DNA from: Mastigias papua | Taxonomy: Eukaryota > Cnidaria > Scyphozoa > Rhizostomeae > Mastigiidae | Length of the DNA stretch: 64,000 bases | Reading direction: 5' to 3' | Assembly (NCBI GenBank): GCA_964019165.1 | Contig: OZ025271.1 | Location: 2,478,501 to 2,542,500 of the forward strand | Shown: positions 40,086-56,302 of the stretch, piece after piece | Numbering within the stretch: position 1 is the first letter of the stretch | Layout: each line of letters opens with the position of its first letter | Program-made: the position numbers and the translations under genes | The notes under the pieces: model-generated | Database searches by the model: none | Seen by the model: only the letters and a program-made list of their open reading frames with translations | What the model was told of the DNA's origin: nothing

Positions 40086-41742
40086 CAGATCATATGCGAA
40101 TCCCAAATATCATTCATGATCCCCGATTATGTATTACTGAAGAGCAGCTATATAGAACATCTATCATAGAATTTGCTCTCTCTTGCGAACCCCCTGCATC
40201 CCCCACAAAACAGCGACAATTTTACCGATTCGATCAGTTTATCCGCTATGTTTTGTGTTTCTTTCTATTTGTCACTCTATCAAAGTTTTTGACTTTAATG
40301 GTTATAGCCACCATATATTCTTATGCTGTTGACTGTAGGTTTAACTGGTACAGAAGCTGAAACACACATAGAAAAGCGCGAGCGACAAAATTTAACACAC
40401 AATCTATATAACTCACCTGACATAACTCATCATCATCATCATTATCAGTATCATCATCATCCCCATTATCTTCATTTTTATACTCAATTCAATCATCTAT
40501 AGCTCCTTAATTCTACTGTACTCTGTAGGTCCCTGGTATTGCTTTTCCTAGTCATGGAAATATCTCTCGAAAGTCTAGAAGTTGCTCTTTTAACGTGATG
40601 ATACCCAGCACGATGTTTTGCATGCAACTTTAGAAGCCACTTGGGCAAGCTTTGTCCTTTAAATTCTTTGAAATAGCGTGGGTCTAAACAAGAAAGATCT
40701 TGATAGTGTTCCTTCTGGTCAGAACACTGACTTCTTGTTCATTTCATAACCTGATCCATTACTACATTGAAGATCTCAACTGCTCAAATTGTCTGTTTGT
40801 GCTAGTATTGTCATCAGGGTTTACAACAATGGAAGCTTTCATTGTCTTACTCTTTCTCAGGGACAGAGCAGCCCTTTGGTTCAAGAGTAGGTCTAGAAGC
40901 TATTATAAATGCGCTCTTTTTAATTCTGATCAAAAACAACTGATGCACAAGATAAGAAAGCACTTCCAATCAACAATGAACGACGCGGTTCCTTTCAAAC
41001 ACACAACACCAAAGGCAGTCAGGGGTGTTTTGAACGAGGACCATGAGGACCCAAGGCAATTCCAGACACGGTCCTGTTCCCTTCCGTTGCTCTCTACCTC
41101 TACAATTCCAAGATGATATTTTATAATACATATTGTTCTTCCCAAACATAAGATGGTGTAACTCCTATCATGCATGACATGTATTTTCTTGTTGATTACA
41201 CTGAAGTTAGCTGTTTCAATCCTCAAGGAGTGGAGTTTTACATTCTATCTCACTTCACTTAAGTTTTGCGTCATAAAATTTTGCATTTGGATAGTATGCT
41301 GACTTTTCAGAGTCTATGCAGGAAACAACTTATTTTAAACCTTTGCTGGGACATATTATATTTACAAAGGAATCTTTTGAAAAGAAACTTAGGAAAAGTA
41401 TAGTCTAGCTATGCGTTAAAGCAAAAACTCAAAATTTCCCTCCTCTCCGCGAACCATGGTGGCGCCTTTCGAAGAGAGCTCCAAATAAGTAGCAACATTC
41501 ACAATCACTAAGCTTAAGAAATATGCCTGATCATAGCTCTCAGACATGCTTGATGGCAAACTGTAAGTATACAGTTCAGTATTTTTCTTGAAAGCACTAG
41601 ATTGAGACTATAAACGAAACTGTGTTTCCCAGATATCTCTGGCTAGACTAGCCAATAGGCACAGAATCAAAACTTGTTCCCACAGCAATTCGTCTAAATT
41701 CGTTTGCCTTTCAGCCCCCCCCAAACACTTTTAAAAATGCTG
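40086..41742. other. Outer right-arm segment, no recognised gene
   Basis: Mirrored copy of 1-1662, including an ATC-rich microsatellite near 40427-40465. Open frames at 40700-41116 lack recognisable motifs. Confidence 0.5.
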
Positions 41743-44143
41743 TACAGTTCCTGCTCTTTCAATAGAAAGATATTCTTTTCCCAATGTTAAGTTGACATAG
41801 ACCAATATTTATTTATTGTTCCCATGTCCATTCCACACCATAGTTCAACTACCAATATAGTAACATTCTCTTTAGTATTTAAAGACACTTACAGATTTAT
41901 TAATGTCACTTGATAATACACCCAATAATAAGTTTCTTTCTATCTTCATGAAGTTGTACACACAATCTGTGTGTATTCTATTATATGGATACATCTGTCC
42001 CTTCTACTCTGTCACTCTACGTGATAATTAACAATCGGCGATAATCTCAAATAGGTTCTATCTGCTGCACACAGTGCTACGAAGATGTCTATACCAGATG
42101 GGCATATCTTATTTTTCGCACCCCTCATAACTCAGCAATACTCACATACCATTCAACTTCGATTTATTGCATTCCACATATCCAGAATTACATATACTCT
42201 CCCCCCTCCACCTCCTCAATTCCCATTACCCAGCCTTTACGTTAGTGAGTCCACTAACAGTCATACCTCCAGTACCAAGCTTGTAACATTCTCTTTAATA
42301 TTTACTGATTTTGACGAGCTAATAGGCCATGTTGTATCTCGAAAAAGACACTTTTCTCAATCAAGTAGATAGCAATAAGACACTATCTGATTCTCCGCAC
42401 ACATTAAACTTATATATTCATTCATGTCACTTGGTAATACGCCCAATAATATTTCCGTCCCTTTGCTCATGAACCTGTCCCCACAATATGTGTGTATTCT
42501 AGTTATAAGGATACATCTTCCCCTTCTCCCTTGTGAACCCTACGTGATAATGTCCAATCGGTGACAATCTCTCATGCGGTCTATCTGCTGTATACAGTGC
42601 TATGAAGATGTCTATGTCAGATGAGCGCATCTTATTGTTCGCACCCCTCATTACCCAGCAATACTCACATACCATTTAACTTACATTTATTGCATTCCAC
42701 ATATCTAGACTTACCTATACTCTCCTCGCTCCACCCCCCATTCTCATTATCCACCCATTTACGATAGTGAGTCCATTAAAAGCCATAGTTCCAGTAGCAA
42801 TATTTGTAACATTCTCTTTAATATTTACTGACTTTGACGAGCTAATCGGTCATATTGTATTTCGAAGAAGACACTATTTTCACACAAGTAGATAGCAATA
42901 AGAAACTATCAGATTCTCCGCACAGATTACACATATATATTTATTCATGTCACTTGGTAATACACCCAATAATCTTTCCGTCCCTGTCTTCATGAACCTG
43001 TCCCCACAATGTGTGTGTAGTCTAGTTATAAGGATACATCTGCCCCTTCTCCCTTGTGAACCCTACGTGATAATTTCCAATCGGTGACAATCACAAATTT
43101 GGTCTATCTGATCCATACAGTGCTATGAAGATGTCTATATCAGATGAGCGCATCTTGTTAGTCCACCCCTTATACCTAAGCAATACTCACATAAGATATT
43201 ACTTAGATTTATTGCATTCCACATTTCCAGAATTACCTATACTCTCCCCCCCCTCCAGCCCTCAATCCCATTACCCAGCCATTAACGTTCGTGAGTCTAC
43301 TAAACGTCATAATTCTAGTACCAATATTGCAACATCCTCTTTAATATATACTCATGTTGATGAGTTAGTCGGCCATATTGTGTGTCAACACACAGACCTC
43401 TTTCAATCAGTTAGATAGCAATACGAAACTATCTGATTCTCGGCACACATTAACCTTATATATTCAGTCATGTCACTTTGCAATACACCCAATAATATTT
43501 TCCTCCCTTTCTTCATGAACCTGTCCCCACAATGTGTGTGTATTCTAGTTATAAGGATACATCTGCCCCTTCTCCCTTGTGAACCCTACGTGATAATGTC
43601 CAATCGGCAATAATCTCAAATGCGTCCTATCTGCTGTATACAATTCTATGACGATTTCTATATCAGATGGGCGCATCTTATTGTTCGCACCCCTCATAAC
43701 TCAGCAATACTCACATACCATTTAACTTACATCCATTGCATTCTACATGTCCAGAATTACCTATACTCTCCCCCCCTCCAGCCCTCAGTCCCATTACCCA
43801 GCCATGTATGTTAGTAAGTCCATTAAAAGCCATACTTTCAGTGTCACGATATTAACTGTCTCCTTAATATATGTTGATATTGAGGAGGTACTCGGCCATG
43901 TTGTGTTTCAAACTAGAGACTTCTTTCAATGCAGTAGATAGCAATAAGTAACTATCTGATTCTCGGCACATATTAAACTTATATATTCAGTCATGTCACT
44001 TGGCAATACACCTAATAATATTTCCCTCCCTTTGCTCATGAACCTGTCCCCACAATGTGTGTGTATTCTAGTTATAAGGATACATGTCCCCCTTCCTCCT
44101 TTTCAACTCTACGTGATAATTTCCAATCGGTGACAATCAGAAG

Positions 44144-46221
44144 GTGGATCTATCTGCTGCATACATTGCTATGAAGATGTCTATATCAGATGAGCACATC
44201 TTATTTTTGCGCCCCTCTTATCTCAACAGTACCCACATAAGATATTGCTTATATTTATTGCAGTTGACATGTCCAGAATTCCATATACTCTTCCTCCCCC
44301 TTTCCCATTACCCACCCATTTACGTTCGTTAGACCAATAAAAGCCATATTTCCATTACAAATTTTGTAACAGTCTCTGTACTATTTACTGATGTTGACGA
44401 GCTAATCGGCCATATTGTGTGTCGAACCAGACACTTCTTTCAATAAAGTAGATAGCAATAAGAAACTATCTGATTCTCGGCACACATTAAATTTATATAT
44501 TCAGTCATGTCACTTGGCAATACACCCAACAATATCTCCGTCCCTTTCGTCATGAACCTGTCCCTACAATGTGTGTGTATTCTAGTTATAAGGATACATG
44601 TCCCCCTTCCTCCTTTTCAACTCTACGTGATAATTTCCAATCGGTGACAATCTCTCATGCGGTCTATCTGATCCATACAGTGCTATGAAGATGTCTATAT
44701 CAGATGAGCAGATATTATTGTTCACATCCCTCTTAACTCAGCAATACTCATATGCCATATTACTTAGGTTTATTGCATTCCACATATCCAGAATTACCTA
44801 TACTTTCCCCCTCCCTCCAGCCCTCACTCCCATTACTCAGCCATTTACGTTCGTGAGTCCACTAAAAGTCATAGCTCTAGTACCAATATAGCAACATCCT
44901 CTTTTATATATACTGATGTTGACGAGTTAGTCGGGCATATTGTGTGTCACCACAGAGACTTCTTTCACATAGTTAGATAGCAATACGAAGTTATCTGAGT
45001 CTCTGAGCATATAACACTGTTATTTTTAAATATGTCACTTGGTAATACACCCAATAATATTTCCGTCCCTTTGCTCATGAACCTGTCCCCACAATGTGTG
45101 TGTATTCTAGTTATAAGGATACATGTCCCCCTTCCTCCTTTTCAACTCTACGTGATAATTTCCAATCGGTGACAATCAGAAGGTGGATCTATCTGCTGCA
45201 TACATTGCTATGAAGATGTCTATATCAGATGAGCACATCTTATTTTTGCGCCCCTCTTATCTCAACAGTACCCACATAAGATATTGCTTATATTTATTGC
45301 AGTTGACATGTCCAGAATTCCATATACTCTTCCTCCCCCTTTCCCATTACCCACCCATTTACGTTCGTTAGACCAATAAAAGCCATATTTCCATTACAAA
45401 TTTTGTAACAGTCTCTGTACTATTTACTGATGTTGACGAGCTAATCGGCCATATTGTGTGTCGAACCAGACACTTCTTTCAATAAAGTAGATAGCAATAA
45501 GAAACTATCTGATTCTCGGCACACATTAAATTTATATATTCAGTCATGTCACTTGGCAATACACCCAACAATATCTCCGTCCCTTTCGTCATGAACCTGT
45601 CCCTACAATGTGTGTGTATTCTAGTTATAAGGATACATGTCCCCCTTCCTCCTTTTCAACTCTACGTGATAATTTCCAATCGGTGACAATCTCTCATGCG
45701 GTCTATCTGATCCATACAGTGCTATGAAGATGTCTATATCAGATGAGCAGATATTATTGTTCACATCCCTCTTAACTCAGCAATACTCATATGCCATATT
45801 ACTTAGGTTTATTGCATTCCACATATCCAGAATTACCTATACTTTCCCCCTCCCTCCAGCCCTCACTCCCATTACTCAGCCATTTACGTTCGTGAGTCCA
45901 CTAAAAGTCATAGCTCTAGTACCAATATAGCAACATCCTCTTTTATATATACTGATGTTGACGAGTTAGTCGGGCATATTGTGTGTCACCACAGAGACTT
46001 CTTTCAATTAGTTAGATAGCAATAAGATCCTATCTGATTCTCGGCACATATTAACCTTATATATTCTGTAATGTCACTTTGCAATACACCCAATAATATT
46101 CTCCTCACTTTCTTCATTAACCTGTCCCCACAATGTGTGTGTATTCTAGTTATAAGGATACATCTGCCCCTTCTCCCTTATCAACCCTACGTGATAATGT
46201 CTACTTCGGCGATAATCTCAA
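44144..46221 (+). repeat. 1039-bp two-unit duplication
   Basis: A two-unit block beginning near 44144 recurs at 45183 (offset 1039 bp) and is partly repeated again near 48325. The copies are almost identical and share a GTCCCTACAA variant box. Confidence 0.85.
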
Positions 46222-49200
46222 ATGCGTCCTATCTGCTCTATACAGTTCTATGACGATCTCTATATCAGATGGGCGCATCTTATTGTTTGCACCCTTCATA
46301 ACTCAGCAATACTCATATACCATTTAACTTACATTCATTGCATTCTACATGTCCAGAATTTCCTATACTCTCCCCCCCCCCTCAAGCCCTCATTCCCATT
46401 ACCCAGCCATGTATGTTAGTAAGTCCATTAAAAGCCATAGTTCCAGTATCAAAATTGTAACTTTCTCTTTAATATATATTGATGTTGAGGAGGTAATTGG
46501 GCATATTGTGTTTCAAACTAGAGACTTCTATCAATGAAGTATATAGCAATAAGTAACTATCTGATTCTCGGCACTCACTAAACGCATATATTTATTCATG
46601 TCACTTGGTAATACACCCAATAATATTTCCGTCCCTTTGCTCATGAACCTGTCCCCACAATGTGTGTGTATTCTAGTTATAAGGATACATCTTCCCCTTC
46701 TCCCTTGTGAACCATACGTGATAATGTCCAATCGGTGACAATCTCAAATGCGGTCTATCTGCTGTATACAGTGCTATGAAGATGTCTATGTCAGATGAGC
46801 TCATCTTATTGTTCGCACCCCTCATAACTCAGCAATACTCACATACCATTTAACTTACATTTATTGCATTCCACATATCCAGAATTACCTATACTCTCCC
46901 CCCCTCCAGCCCTCATCCCCATTACCCAGCCATGTATATTAGTGTGTCCATTAAAAGCCATAGTTCCAGTATCAAAATTGTAACTTTCTCTTTAATATAT
47001 ATTGATGTTGAGGAGGTAATTGGGCATATTGTGTTTCAAACTAGAGACTTCTATCAATGAAGTATATAGCAATAAGTAACTATCTGATTCTCGGCACTCA
47101 CTAAACGCATATATTTATTCATGTCACTTGGTAATACACCCAATAATATTTCCGTCCCTTTGCTCATGAACCTGTCCCCACAATGTGTGTGTATTCTAGT
47201 TATAAGGATACATCTTCCCCTTCTCCCTTATGAACCATACTGATAATCTCAAATGCTGTCCATGTACGTTAGTGAGTCCATTAAAAGCCATAGTTCCAGT
47301 GTCAGGATTGTAGCCTGTTCCTTAATATAAACTGATGTTGAGGAGGTAATCGGCCATATTGTGTTTCAAACTAGAGACTTTTGTCAATAAAGTAGATAGC
47401 AATAAGTTTATTCATGTCACTTGGTAATACACCCAATAATATTTCCGTCCCTTTGCTCATGAACCTGTCCCCACAATGTGTGTGTAGTCTAGTTATAAGG
47501 ATACATCTGCCCCTTCTCCCTCGTCAATCCTACGTAATAATTTCCAATCGGTGATAATCTCAAATGCTGTCTATCTGCTGTATACAGTGCTATGAAGATG
47601 TCTATATCAGATGAGCGCATCTTAGTCCTCGCACTCCTCATAACTCAGCAGTACTCACATAACATATTACTTAGATTTATTTGATTCTACATGCTCAGAA
47701 TTCCATATACACCTCAGCTCCTCCCCCCTCCCCAATTCCCATTACCCAGCCATTTACGTTAGTGAGTCCATTAAAAGCCATAGTTCCAGTGTCAGGATTG
47801 TAGCTTGTTCTTTAATATAAACTGATGTTGAGGAGGTAATCGGCCATATTGTGTTTCAAAGTACAGACTTCTTTCAATGAAGTAGATAGCAATAAGTAAC
47901 TATCTGATTCTCGGCACACATTAAACGTATATATTTATTCATGTCACTTGGAAATACACCCAATACTATTTCCGTCCCTTTGCTCATGAACCTGTCCCCA
48001 CAATGTGTGTGTATTCTAGTTATAAGGATACATCTGCCCCTTCTCCCTTGTGAACCCCAAGTGATAATTTCCAATCGGTGACAATCTCTCATGCGGTCTA
48101 TTTCTTTCACATAGTTAGATAGCAATACGAAGTTATCTGATTCTCTGAGCATATAACACTGTTATTTTTAAATATGTCACTTGGTAATACACCCAATAAT
48201 ATTTCCGTCCCTTTGCTCATGAACCTGTCCCCACAATGTGTGTGTATTCTAGTTATAAGGATACATGTCCCCCTTCCTCCTTTTCAACTCTACGTGATAA
48301 TTTCCAATCGGTGACAATCAGAAGGTGGATCTATCTGCTGCATACATTGCTATGAAGATGTCTATATCAGATGAGCACATCTTATTTTTGCGCCCCTCTT
48401 ATCTCAACAGTACCCACATAAGATATTGCTTATATTTATTGCAGTTGACATGTCCAGAATTCCATATACTCTTCCTCCCCCTTTCCCATTACCCACCCAT
48501 TTACGTTCGTTAGACCAATAAAAGCCATATTTCCATTACCAATTTTGTAACAGTCTCTGTACTATTTACTGATGTTGACGAGCTAATCGGCCATATTGTG
48601 TGTCGAACCAGACACTTCTTTCAATAAAGTAGATAGCAATAAGAAACTATCTGATTCTCGGCACACATTAAATTTATATATTCAGTCATGTCACTTGGCA
48701 ATACACCCAACAATATCTCCGTCCCTTTCGTCATGAACCTGTCCCTACAATGTGTGTGTATTCTAGTTATAAGGATACATGTCCCCCTTCCTCCTTTTCA
48801 ACTCTACGTGATAATTTCCAATCGGTGACAATCTCTCATGCGGTCTATCTGATCCATACAGTGCTATGAAGATGTCTATATCAGATGAGCAGATATTATT
48901 GTTCACATCCCTCTTAACTCAGCAATACTCATATGCCATATTACTTAGGTTTATTGCATTCCACATATCCAGAATTACCTATACTTTCCCCCTCCCTCCA
49001 GCCCTCACTCCCATTACTCAGCCATTTACGTTCGTGAGTCCACTAAAAGTCATAGCTCTAGTACCAATATAGCAACATCCTCTTTTATATATACTGATGT
49101 TGACGAGTTAGTCGGGCATATTGTGTGTATATTGTGATAATTTCCAATCGGTGACAATCACAAGTTGGTTCTATCTTCTGCATACATTGCTATGAAGATG

Positions 49201-51051
49201 TCTATATCAGATGAGCACATCTTATTATTCCACCCCTCATAACTCAGCAATAGTCACATACCATATTACTTAGATTTATTGCAGTCCACATGTCCAGAAT
49301 TACCTATACTCTCTCCCCCCCCCCCAACTCATCCCTTATTCTCATTATCCACCCATTTAAGATAGTGAGTCCATTAAAAGCCATACTTCCAGTGCCAATT
49401 TTGTACCAGTCTCTTTAATATTTACTGATGTTGACGAGCTAATCGGCCATATTGTATTTCGAACAAGACACTATTCTCAATCAAGTAGATAGCAATAAGA
49501 CACTATCTGATTCTCCGCACACATTAAAAATATATTTATTCATGTCACTTGGTAATACACCCAATAATCTTTCCGTCCCTTTCTTCAAGAACCTGTCCCC
49601 ACAATGTGTGTGTAGTCTAGTTATAAGGATACATCTGCCCCTTCTCCCTCGTCAATCCTACGTAATAATTTCCAATCGGTGATAATCTCAAATGCTGTCT
49701 ATCTGCTGTATACAGTGCTATGAAGATGTCTATATCAGATGAGCGCATCTTAGTCCTCGCACTCCTCATAACTCAGCAGTACTCACATAACATATTACTT
49801 AGATTTATTTGATTCTACATGCTCAGAATTCCATATACACCTCAGCTCCTCCCCCCTCCCCAATTCCCATTACCCAGCCATTTACGTTAGTGAGTCCATT
49901 AAAAGCCATAGTTCCAGTGTCAGGATTGTAGCTTGTTCTTTAATATAAACTGATGTTGAGGAGGTAATCGGCCATATTGTGTTTCAAAGTACAGACTTCT
50001 TTCAATGAAGTAGATAGCAATAAGTAACTATCTGATTCTCGGCACACATTAAACGTATATATTTATTCATGTCACTTGGAAATACACCCAATACTATTTC
50101 CGTCCCTTTGCTCATGAACCTGTCCCCACAATGTGTGTGTATTCTAGTTATAAGGATACATCTGCCCCTTCTCCCTTGTGAACCCCAAGTGATAATTTCC
50201 AATCGGTGACAATCTCTCATGCGGTCTATCTGATCCATACAGTGCTATGAAGATGTCTATATCAGATGAGCAGATATTATTGTTCACATCCCTCTTAACT
50301 CAGCAATACTCATATGCCATATTACTTAGGTTTATTGCATTCCACATATCCAGAATTACCTATACTTTCCCCCTCCCTCCAGCCCTCACTCCCATTACTC
50401 AGCCATTTACGTTCGTGAGTCCACTAAAAGTCATAGCTCTAGTACCAATATAGCAACATCCTCTTTTATATATACTGATGTTGACGAGTTAGTCGGGCAT
50501 ATTGTGTGTCACCACAGAGACTTCTTTCAATTAGTTAGATAGCAATAAGATCCTATCTGATTCTCGGCACATATTAACCTTATATATTCTGTAATGTCAC
50601 TTTGCAATACACCCAATAATATTCTCCTCACTTTCTTCATTAACCTGTCCCCACAATGTGTGTGTATTCTAGTTATAAGGATACATCTGCCCCTTCTCCC
50701 TTATCAACCCTACGTGATAATGTCTACTTCGGCGATAATCTCAAATGCGTCCTATCTGCTCTATACAGTTCTATGACGATCTCTATATCAGATGGGCGCA
50801 TCTTATTGTTTGCACCCTTCATAACTCAGCAATACTCATATACCATTTAACTTACATTCATTGCATTCTACATGTCCAGAATTTCCTATACTCTCCCCCC
50901 CCTCAAGCCCTCATTCCCATTACCCAGCCATGTATGTTAGTAAGTCCATTAAAAGCCATAGTTCCAGTATCAAAATTGTAACTTTCTCTTTAATATATAT
51001 TGATGTTGAGGAGGTAATTGGGCATATTGTGTTTCAAACTAGAGACTTCTA

Positions 51052-54000
51052 TCAATGAAGTATATAGCAATAAGTAACTATCTGATTCTCGGCACTCACT
51101 AAACGCATATATTTATTCATGTCACTTGGTAATACACCCAATAATATTTCCGTCCCTTTGCTCATGAACCTGTCCTCACAATGTGTGTGTATTCTAGTTA
51201 TAAGGATACATCTTCCCCTTCTCCCTTGTGAACCATACGTGATAATGTCCAATCGGTGACAATCTCAAATGCGGTCTATCTGCTGTATACAGTGCTATGA
51301 AGATGTCTATGTCAGATGAGCTCATCTTATTGTTCGCACCCCTCATAACTCAGCAATACTCACATACCATTTAACTTACATTTATTGCATTCCACATATC
51401 CAGAATTACCTATACTCTCCCCCCCTCCAGCCCTCATCCCCATTACCCAGCCATGTATATTAGTGTGTCCATTAAAAGCCATAGTTCCAGTATCAAAATT
51501 GTAACTTTCTCTTTAATATATATTGATGTTGAGGAGGTAATTGGGCATATTGTGTTTCAAACTAGAGACTTCTATCAATGAAGTATATAGCAATAAGTAA
51601 CTATCTGATTCTCGGCACTCACTAAACGCATATATTTATTCATGTCACTTGGTAATACACCCAATAATATTTCCGTCCCTTTGCTCATGAACCTGTCCCC
51701 ACAATGTGTGTGTATTCTAGTTATAAGGATACATCTTCCCCTTCTCCCTTATGAACCATACGTGATAATCTCCAATCGGTGACAATCTCAAATGCGGTCT
51801 ATCTGCTGTATTCAGTGCTATGAAGATGTCTATGTCAGATGAGCGCATCTTATTGGTCGCACCCCTCATAACTCAGCAGTACTCACATAACATATTACTT
51901 AAATTTATTGCAATCTACATACTGAGACTCCCTATACACCCCAGCCCCTCCCCCCTACCCAATTCCCATTACACAGCCATGTACGTTAGTGAGTCCATTA
52001 AAAGCCATAGTTCCAGTGTCAGGATTGTAGCCTGTTCCTTAATATAAACTGATGTTGAGGAGGTAATCGGCCATATTGTGTTTCAAACTAGAGACTTTTG
52101 TCAATAAAGTAGATAGCAATAAGTAACTATCTGATTCTCGGCACACATTAAACGTATATATTCAGTCATGTCACTTGGCAATACACCCAATAATATTTCC
52201 CTCCCTTTCGTCATGACCCTGTCCCCACAATGTGTGTGTATTCTAGTTATAAGGATACATCTGCCCCTTCTCCCTTGTGAACCATACGTGATAATGTCCA
52301 ATCGGTGACAATCACAAATTTGGTCTATCTGATCCATACAGTGCTATGAAGATGTCTATATCAGATGAGCAGATATTATTGTTCACACCCCTCATAACTC
52401 AGCAATACTCACATACCATATTACTTAGGCTTATTACATTCCACATATCCAGAATTACCTATGCTTTCCCCCCCCCCTCCAGCCCTCACTCCCATTACCC
52501 AGCCATTTATGTTCGTGAGTCTACTAAACGTCATAGTTCTAGTACCAATATTGCAACATCCACTTTAATATATACTCATGTTGACGAGTTAGTCGGCCAT
52601 ATTGTGTGTCAACACAGAGACTTCTTTCAATCAGTTAGATAGCAATAAGAACCTATCTGATTCTCGGCACATATTAACCTTATATATTCTGTAATGTCAC
52701 TTTGCAATACACCCAATAATATTTTCCTCCCTTTCTTCATGAACATGTCCCCACAATGTGTGTGTATTCTAGTTATAAGGATACATCTGCCCCTTCTCCC
52801 TTGTGAACCATACGTGATAATGTCCAATCGGTGACAATCACAAATTTGGTCTATCTGATCCATACAGTGCTATGAAGATGTCTATATCAGATGAGCAGAT
52901 ATTATTGTTCACACCCCTCATAACTCAGCAATACTCACATACCATATTACTTAGGTTTATTGCATTCCACATATCCAGAATTACCTATACTTTCCCCCTC
53001 CCTCCAGCCCTCACTCCCATTACCCAGCCATTTACGTTCGAGAGTCCACTAAAAGTCATAGCTGTAGTACCAATATTGCAACATCCTCTTTAATATATAC
53101 TCATGTTGACGAGTTAGTCGGCCATATTGTGTGTCACCACAGAGACCTCTTTCAATTAGTTAGATAGCAATACGAAGTTATCTGATTCTCTGAGCATACA
53201 ACACTTTTATATTTAAATATGTCACTTGGTAATACACCCAATAATATTTCCGTCCCTTTATTCATGAACCTGTCCCCACAATGTGTGTGTATTCTAGTTA
53301 TAAGGATACATCTGCCCCTTCTCCCTTGTGAACCCTACGTGATAATGTCCAATCGGTGACAATCTCAAATGCGGTCTATCTGCTGTATACAGTGCTATGA
53401 TGATGTCTATGTCAGATGAGCGCATCTTATTGTTCGCACCCCTCATAACTCAGCAATACTCACATACCATTTAACTTACATTTATTGCATTCCACATATC
53501 CAGAATTACCTATAGTCTCCCCCAACCTCCAGCTCTCATTCCCATTACCCAGCCATGTATGTTAGTGTGTCCATTAAAAGCCATAGTTCCAGTATCAAAA
53601 TTGTAACTTTCTCTTTAATATATATTGATGTTGAGGAGGTAATCGGCCATATTGTGGTTCAAACTAGAGACTTCCTTCAATGAAATAAATAGCAATAAGT
53701 AACTATCTGATTCTCGGCACACATTAAACGTATATATTCAGTCATGTCACTTGGCAATACACCCAATAATATCTCCGTCCCTTTCCTCATGAACCTATCC
53801 CCACAATGTGTGTGTATTCTAGTTATAAGGATACATGTCCCCCTTCCTCCTATTCAACTCTACGTGATAATTTCCAATCGGTGACAATCACAAGTTGGTT
53901 CTATCTTCAGCATACATTGCTATGAAGATGTCTATGTCAGATGAGCACATCTTATTATTCCACCCCTCATAACTCAGCAATAGTCACATCCCATTTAACT

Positions 54001-56302
54001 TACATTTATTGCATCCCACATATCCAGAATTACCTATACTTTCCCCCTCCCTCCAGCCCTCACTCCCATTACCCAGCCATTTACGTTCGTGAGTCCACTA
54101 AAAGTCATAGCTCTAGTACCAATATTGCAACATCCTGTTTAATATATACTCATGTTGACGAGTTAGTCGGCCATATTGTGTGTCAAAACAGAGACTTCTT
54201 TCAATTAGTTAGATAGCAATACGAACCTATCTGATTCTCGGCATGTATTAAACGTATGTATTCAGTCATGTCACTTGGCAATACACCCAATAATATTTCC
54301 CTCCCTTTCGTCATGACCCTGTCCCCACAATGTGTGTGTATTCTAGTTATAAGGATACATCTGCCCCTTCTCCCTTGTGAACCATACGTGATAATGTCCA
54401 ATCGGTGACAATCACAAATTTGGTCTATCTGATCCATACAGTGCTATGAAGATGTCTATATCAGATGAGCAGATATTATTGTTCACACCCCTCATAACTC
54501 AGCAATACTCACATACCATATTACTTAGGCTTATTGCATTCCACATATCCAGAATTACCTATGCTTTCCCCCCCCCCTCCAGCCCTCACTCCCATTACCC
54601 AGCCATTTATGTTCGTGAGTCTACTAAACGTCATAGTTCTAGTACCAATATTGCAACATCCACTTTAATATATACTCATGTTGACGAGTTAGTCGACCAT
54701 ATTGTGTGTCAACACAGAGACTTCTTTCAATCAGTTAGATAGCAATAAGAACCTATCTGATTCTCGGCACATATTAACCTTACATATTCTGTAATGTCAC
54801 TTTGCAATACACCCAATAATATTTTCCTCCCTTTCTTCATGAACATGTCCCCACAATGTGTGTGTATTCTAGTTATAAGGATACATCTGCCCCTTCTCCA
54901 TTGTGAACCATACGTGATAATGTCCAATCGGTGACAATCACAAATTTGGTCTATCTGATCCATACAGTGCTATGAAGATGTCTATATCAGATGAGCAGAT
55001 ATTATTGTTCACACCCCTCATAACTCAGCAATACTCACATACCATATTACTTAGGCTTATTGCATTCCACATATCCAGAATTACCTATGCTTTCCCCCCC
55101 CCCTCCAGCCCTCACTCCCATTACCCAGCCATTTATGTTCGTGAGTCTACTAAACGTCATAGTTCTAGTACCAATATTGCAACATCCACTTTAATATATA
55201 CTCATGTTGACGAGTTAGTCGGCCATATTGTGTGTCAACACAGAGACTTCTTTCAATCAGTTAGATAGCAATAAGAACCTATCTGATTCTCGGCACATAT
55301 TAACCTTATATATTCTGTAATGTCACTTTGCAATACACCCAATAATATTTTCCTCCCTTTCTTCATGAACATGTCCCCACAATGTGTGTGTATTCTAGTT
55401 ATAAGGATACATCTGCCCCTTCTCCCTTGTGAACCATACGTGATAATGTCCAATCGGTGACAATCACAAATTTGGTCTATCTGATCCATACAGTGCTATG
55501 AAGATGTCTATATCAGATGAGCAGATATTATTGTTCACACCCCTCATAACTCAGCAATACTCACATACCATATTACTTAGGTTTATTGCATTCCACATAT
55601 CCAGAATTACCTATACTTTCCCCCTCCCTCCAGCCCTCACTCCCATTACCCAGCCATTTACGTTCGTGAGTCCACTAAAAGTCATAGCTCTAGTACCAAT
55701 ATTGCAACATCCTCTTTAATATATACTCATGTTGATGAGTTAGTCGGCCATATTGTGTGTCACCACAGAGACCTCTTTCAATTAGTTAGATAGCAATACG
55801 AAGTTATCTGATTCTCTGAGCATACAACACTTTTATATTTAAATATGTCACTTGGTAATACACCCAATAATATTTCCGTCCCTTTATTCATGAACCTGTC
55901 CCCACAATGTGTGTGTATTCTAGTTATAAGGATATATCTGCCCCTTCTCCCTTGTGAACCCTACGTGATAATGTCCAATCGGTGACAATCTCAAATGCGG
56001 TCTATCTGCTGTATACAGTGCTATGATGATGTCTATGTCAGATGAGCGCATCTTATTGTTCGCACCCCTCATAACTCAGCAATACTCACATACCATTTAA
56101 CTTACATTTATTGCATTCCACATATCAAGAATTACCTATATTCTCCCCCAACCTCCAGCTCTCATTCCCATTACCCAGCCATGTATGTTAGTGTGTCCAT
56201 TAAAAGCCATAGTTCCAGTATCAAAATTGTAACTTTCTCTTTAATATATATTGATGTTGAGGAGGTAATTGGGCATATTGTGTTTCAAACTAGAGACTTC
56301 TA
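51052..56302 (+). repeat. Ten-unit higher-order repeat, copy 1
   Basis: Every landmark in this block recurs 5250-5251 bp later (51820 to 57071, 52346 to 57597, 53941 to 59191, 55498 to 60748). 5250 equals ten units. Copies differ by few substitutions. Confidence 0.9.
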
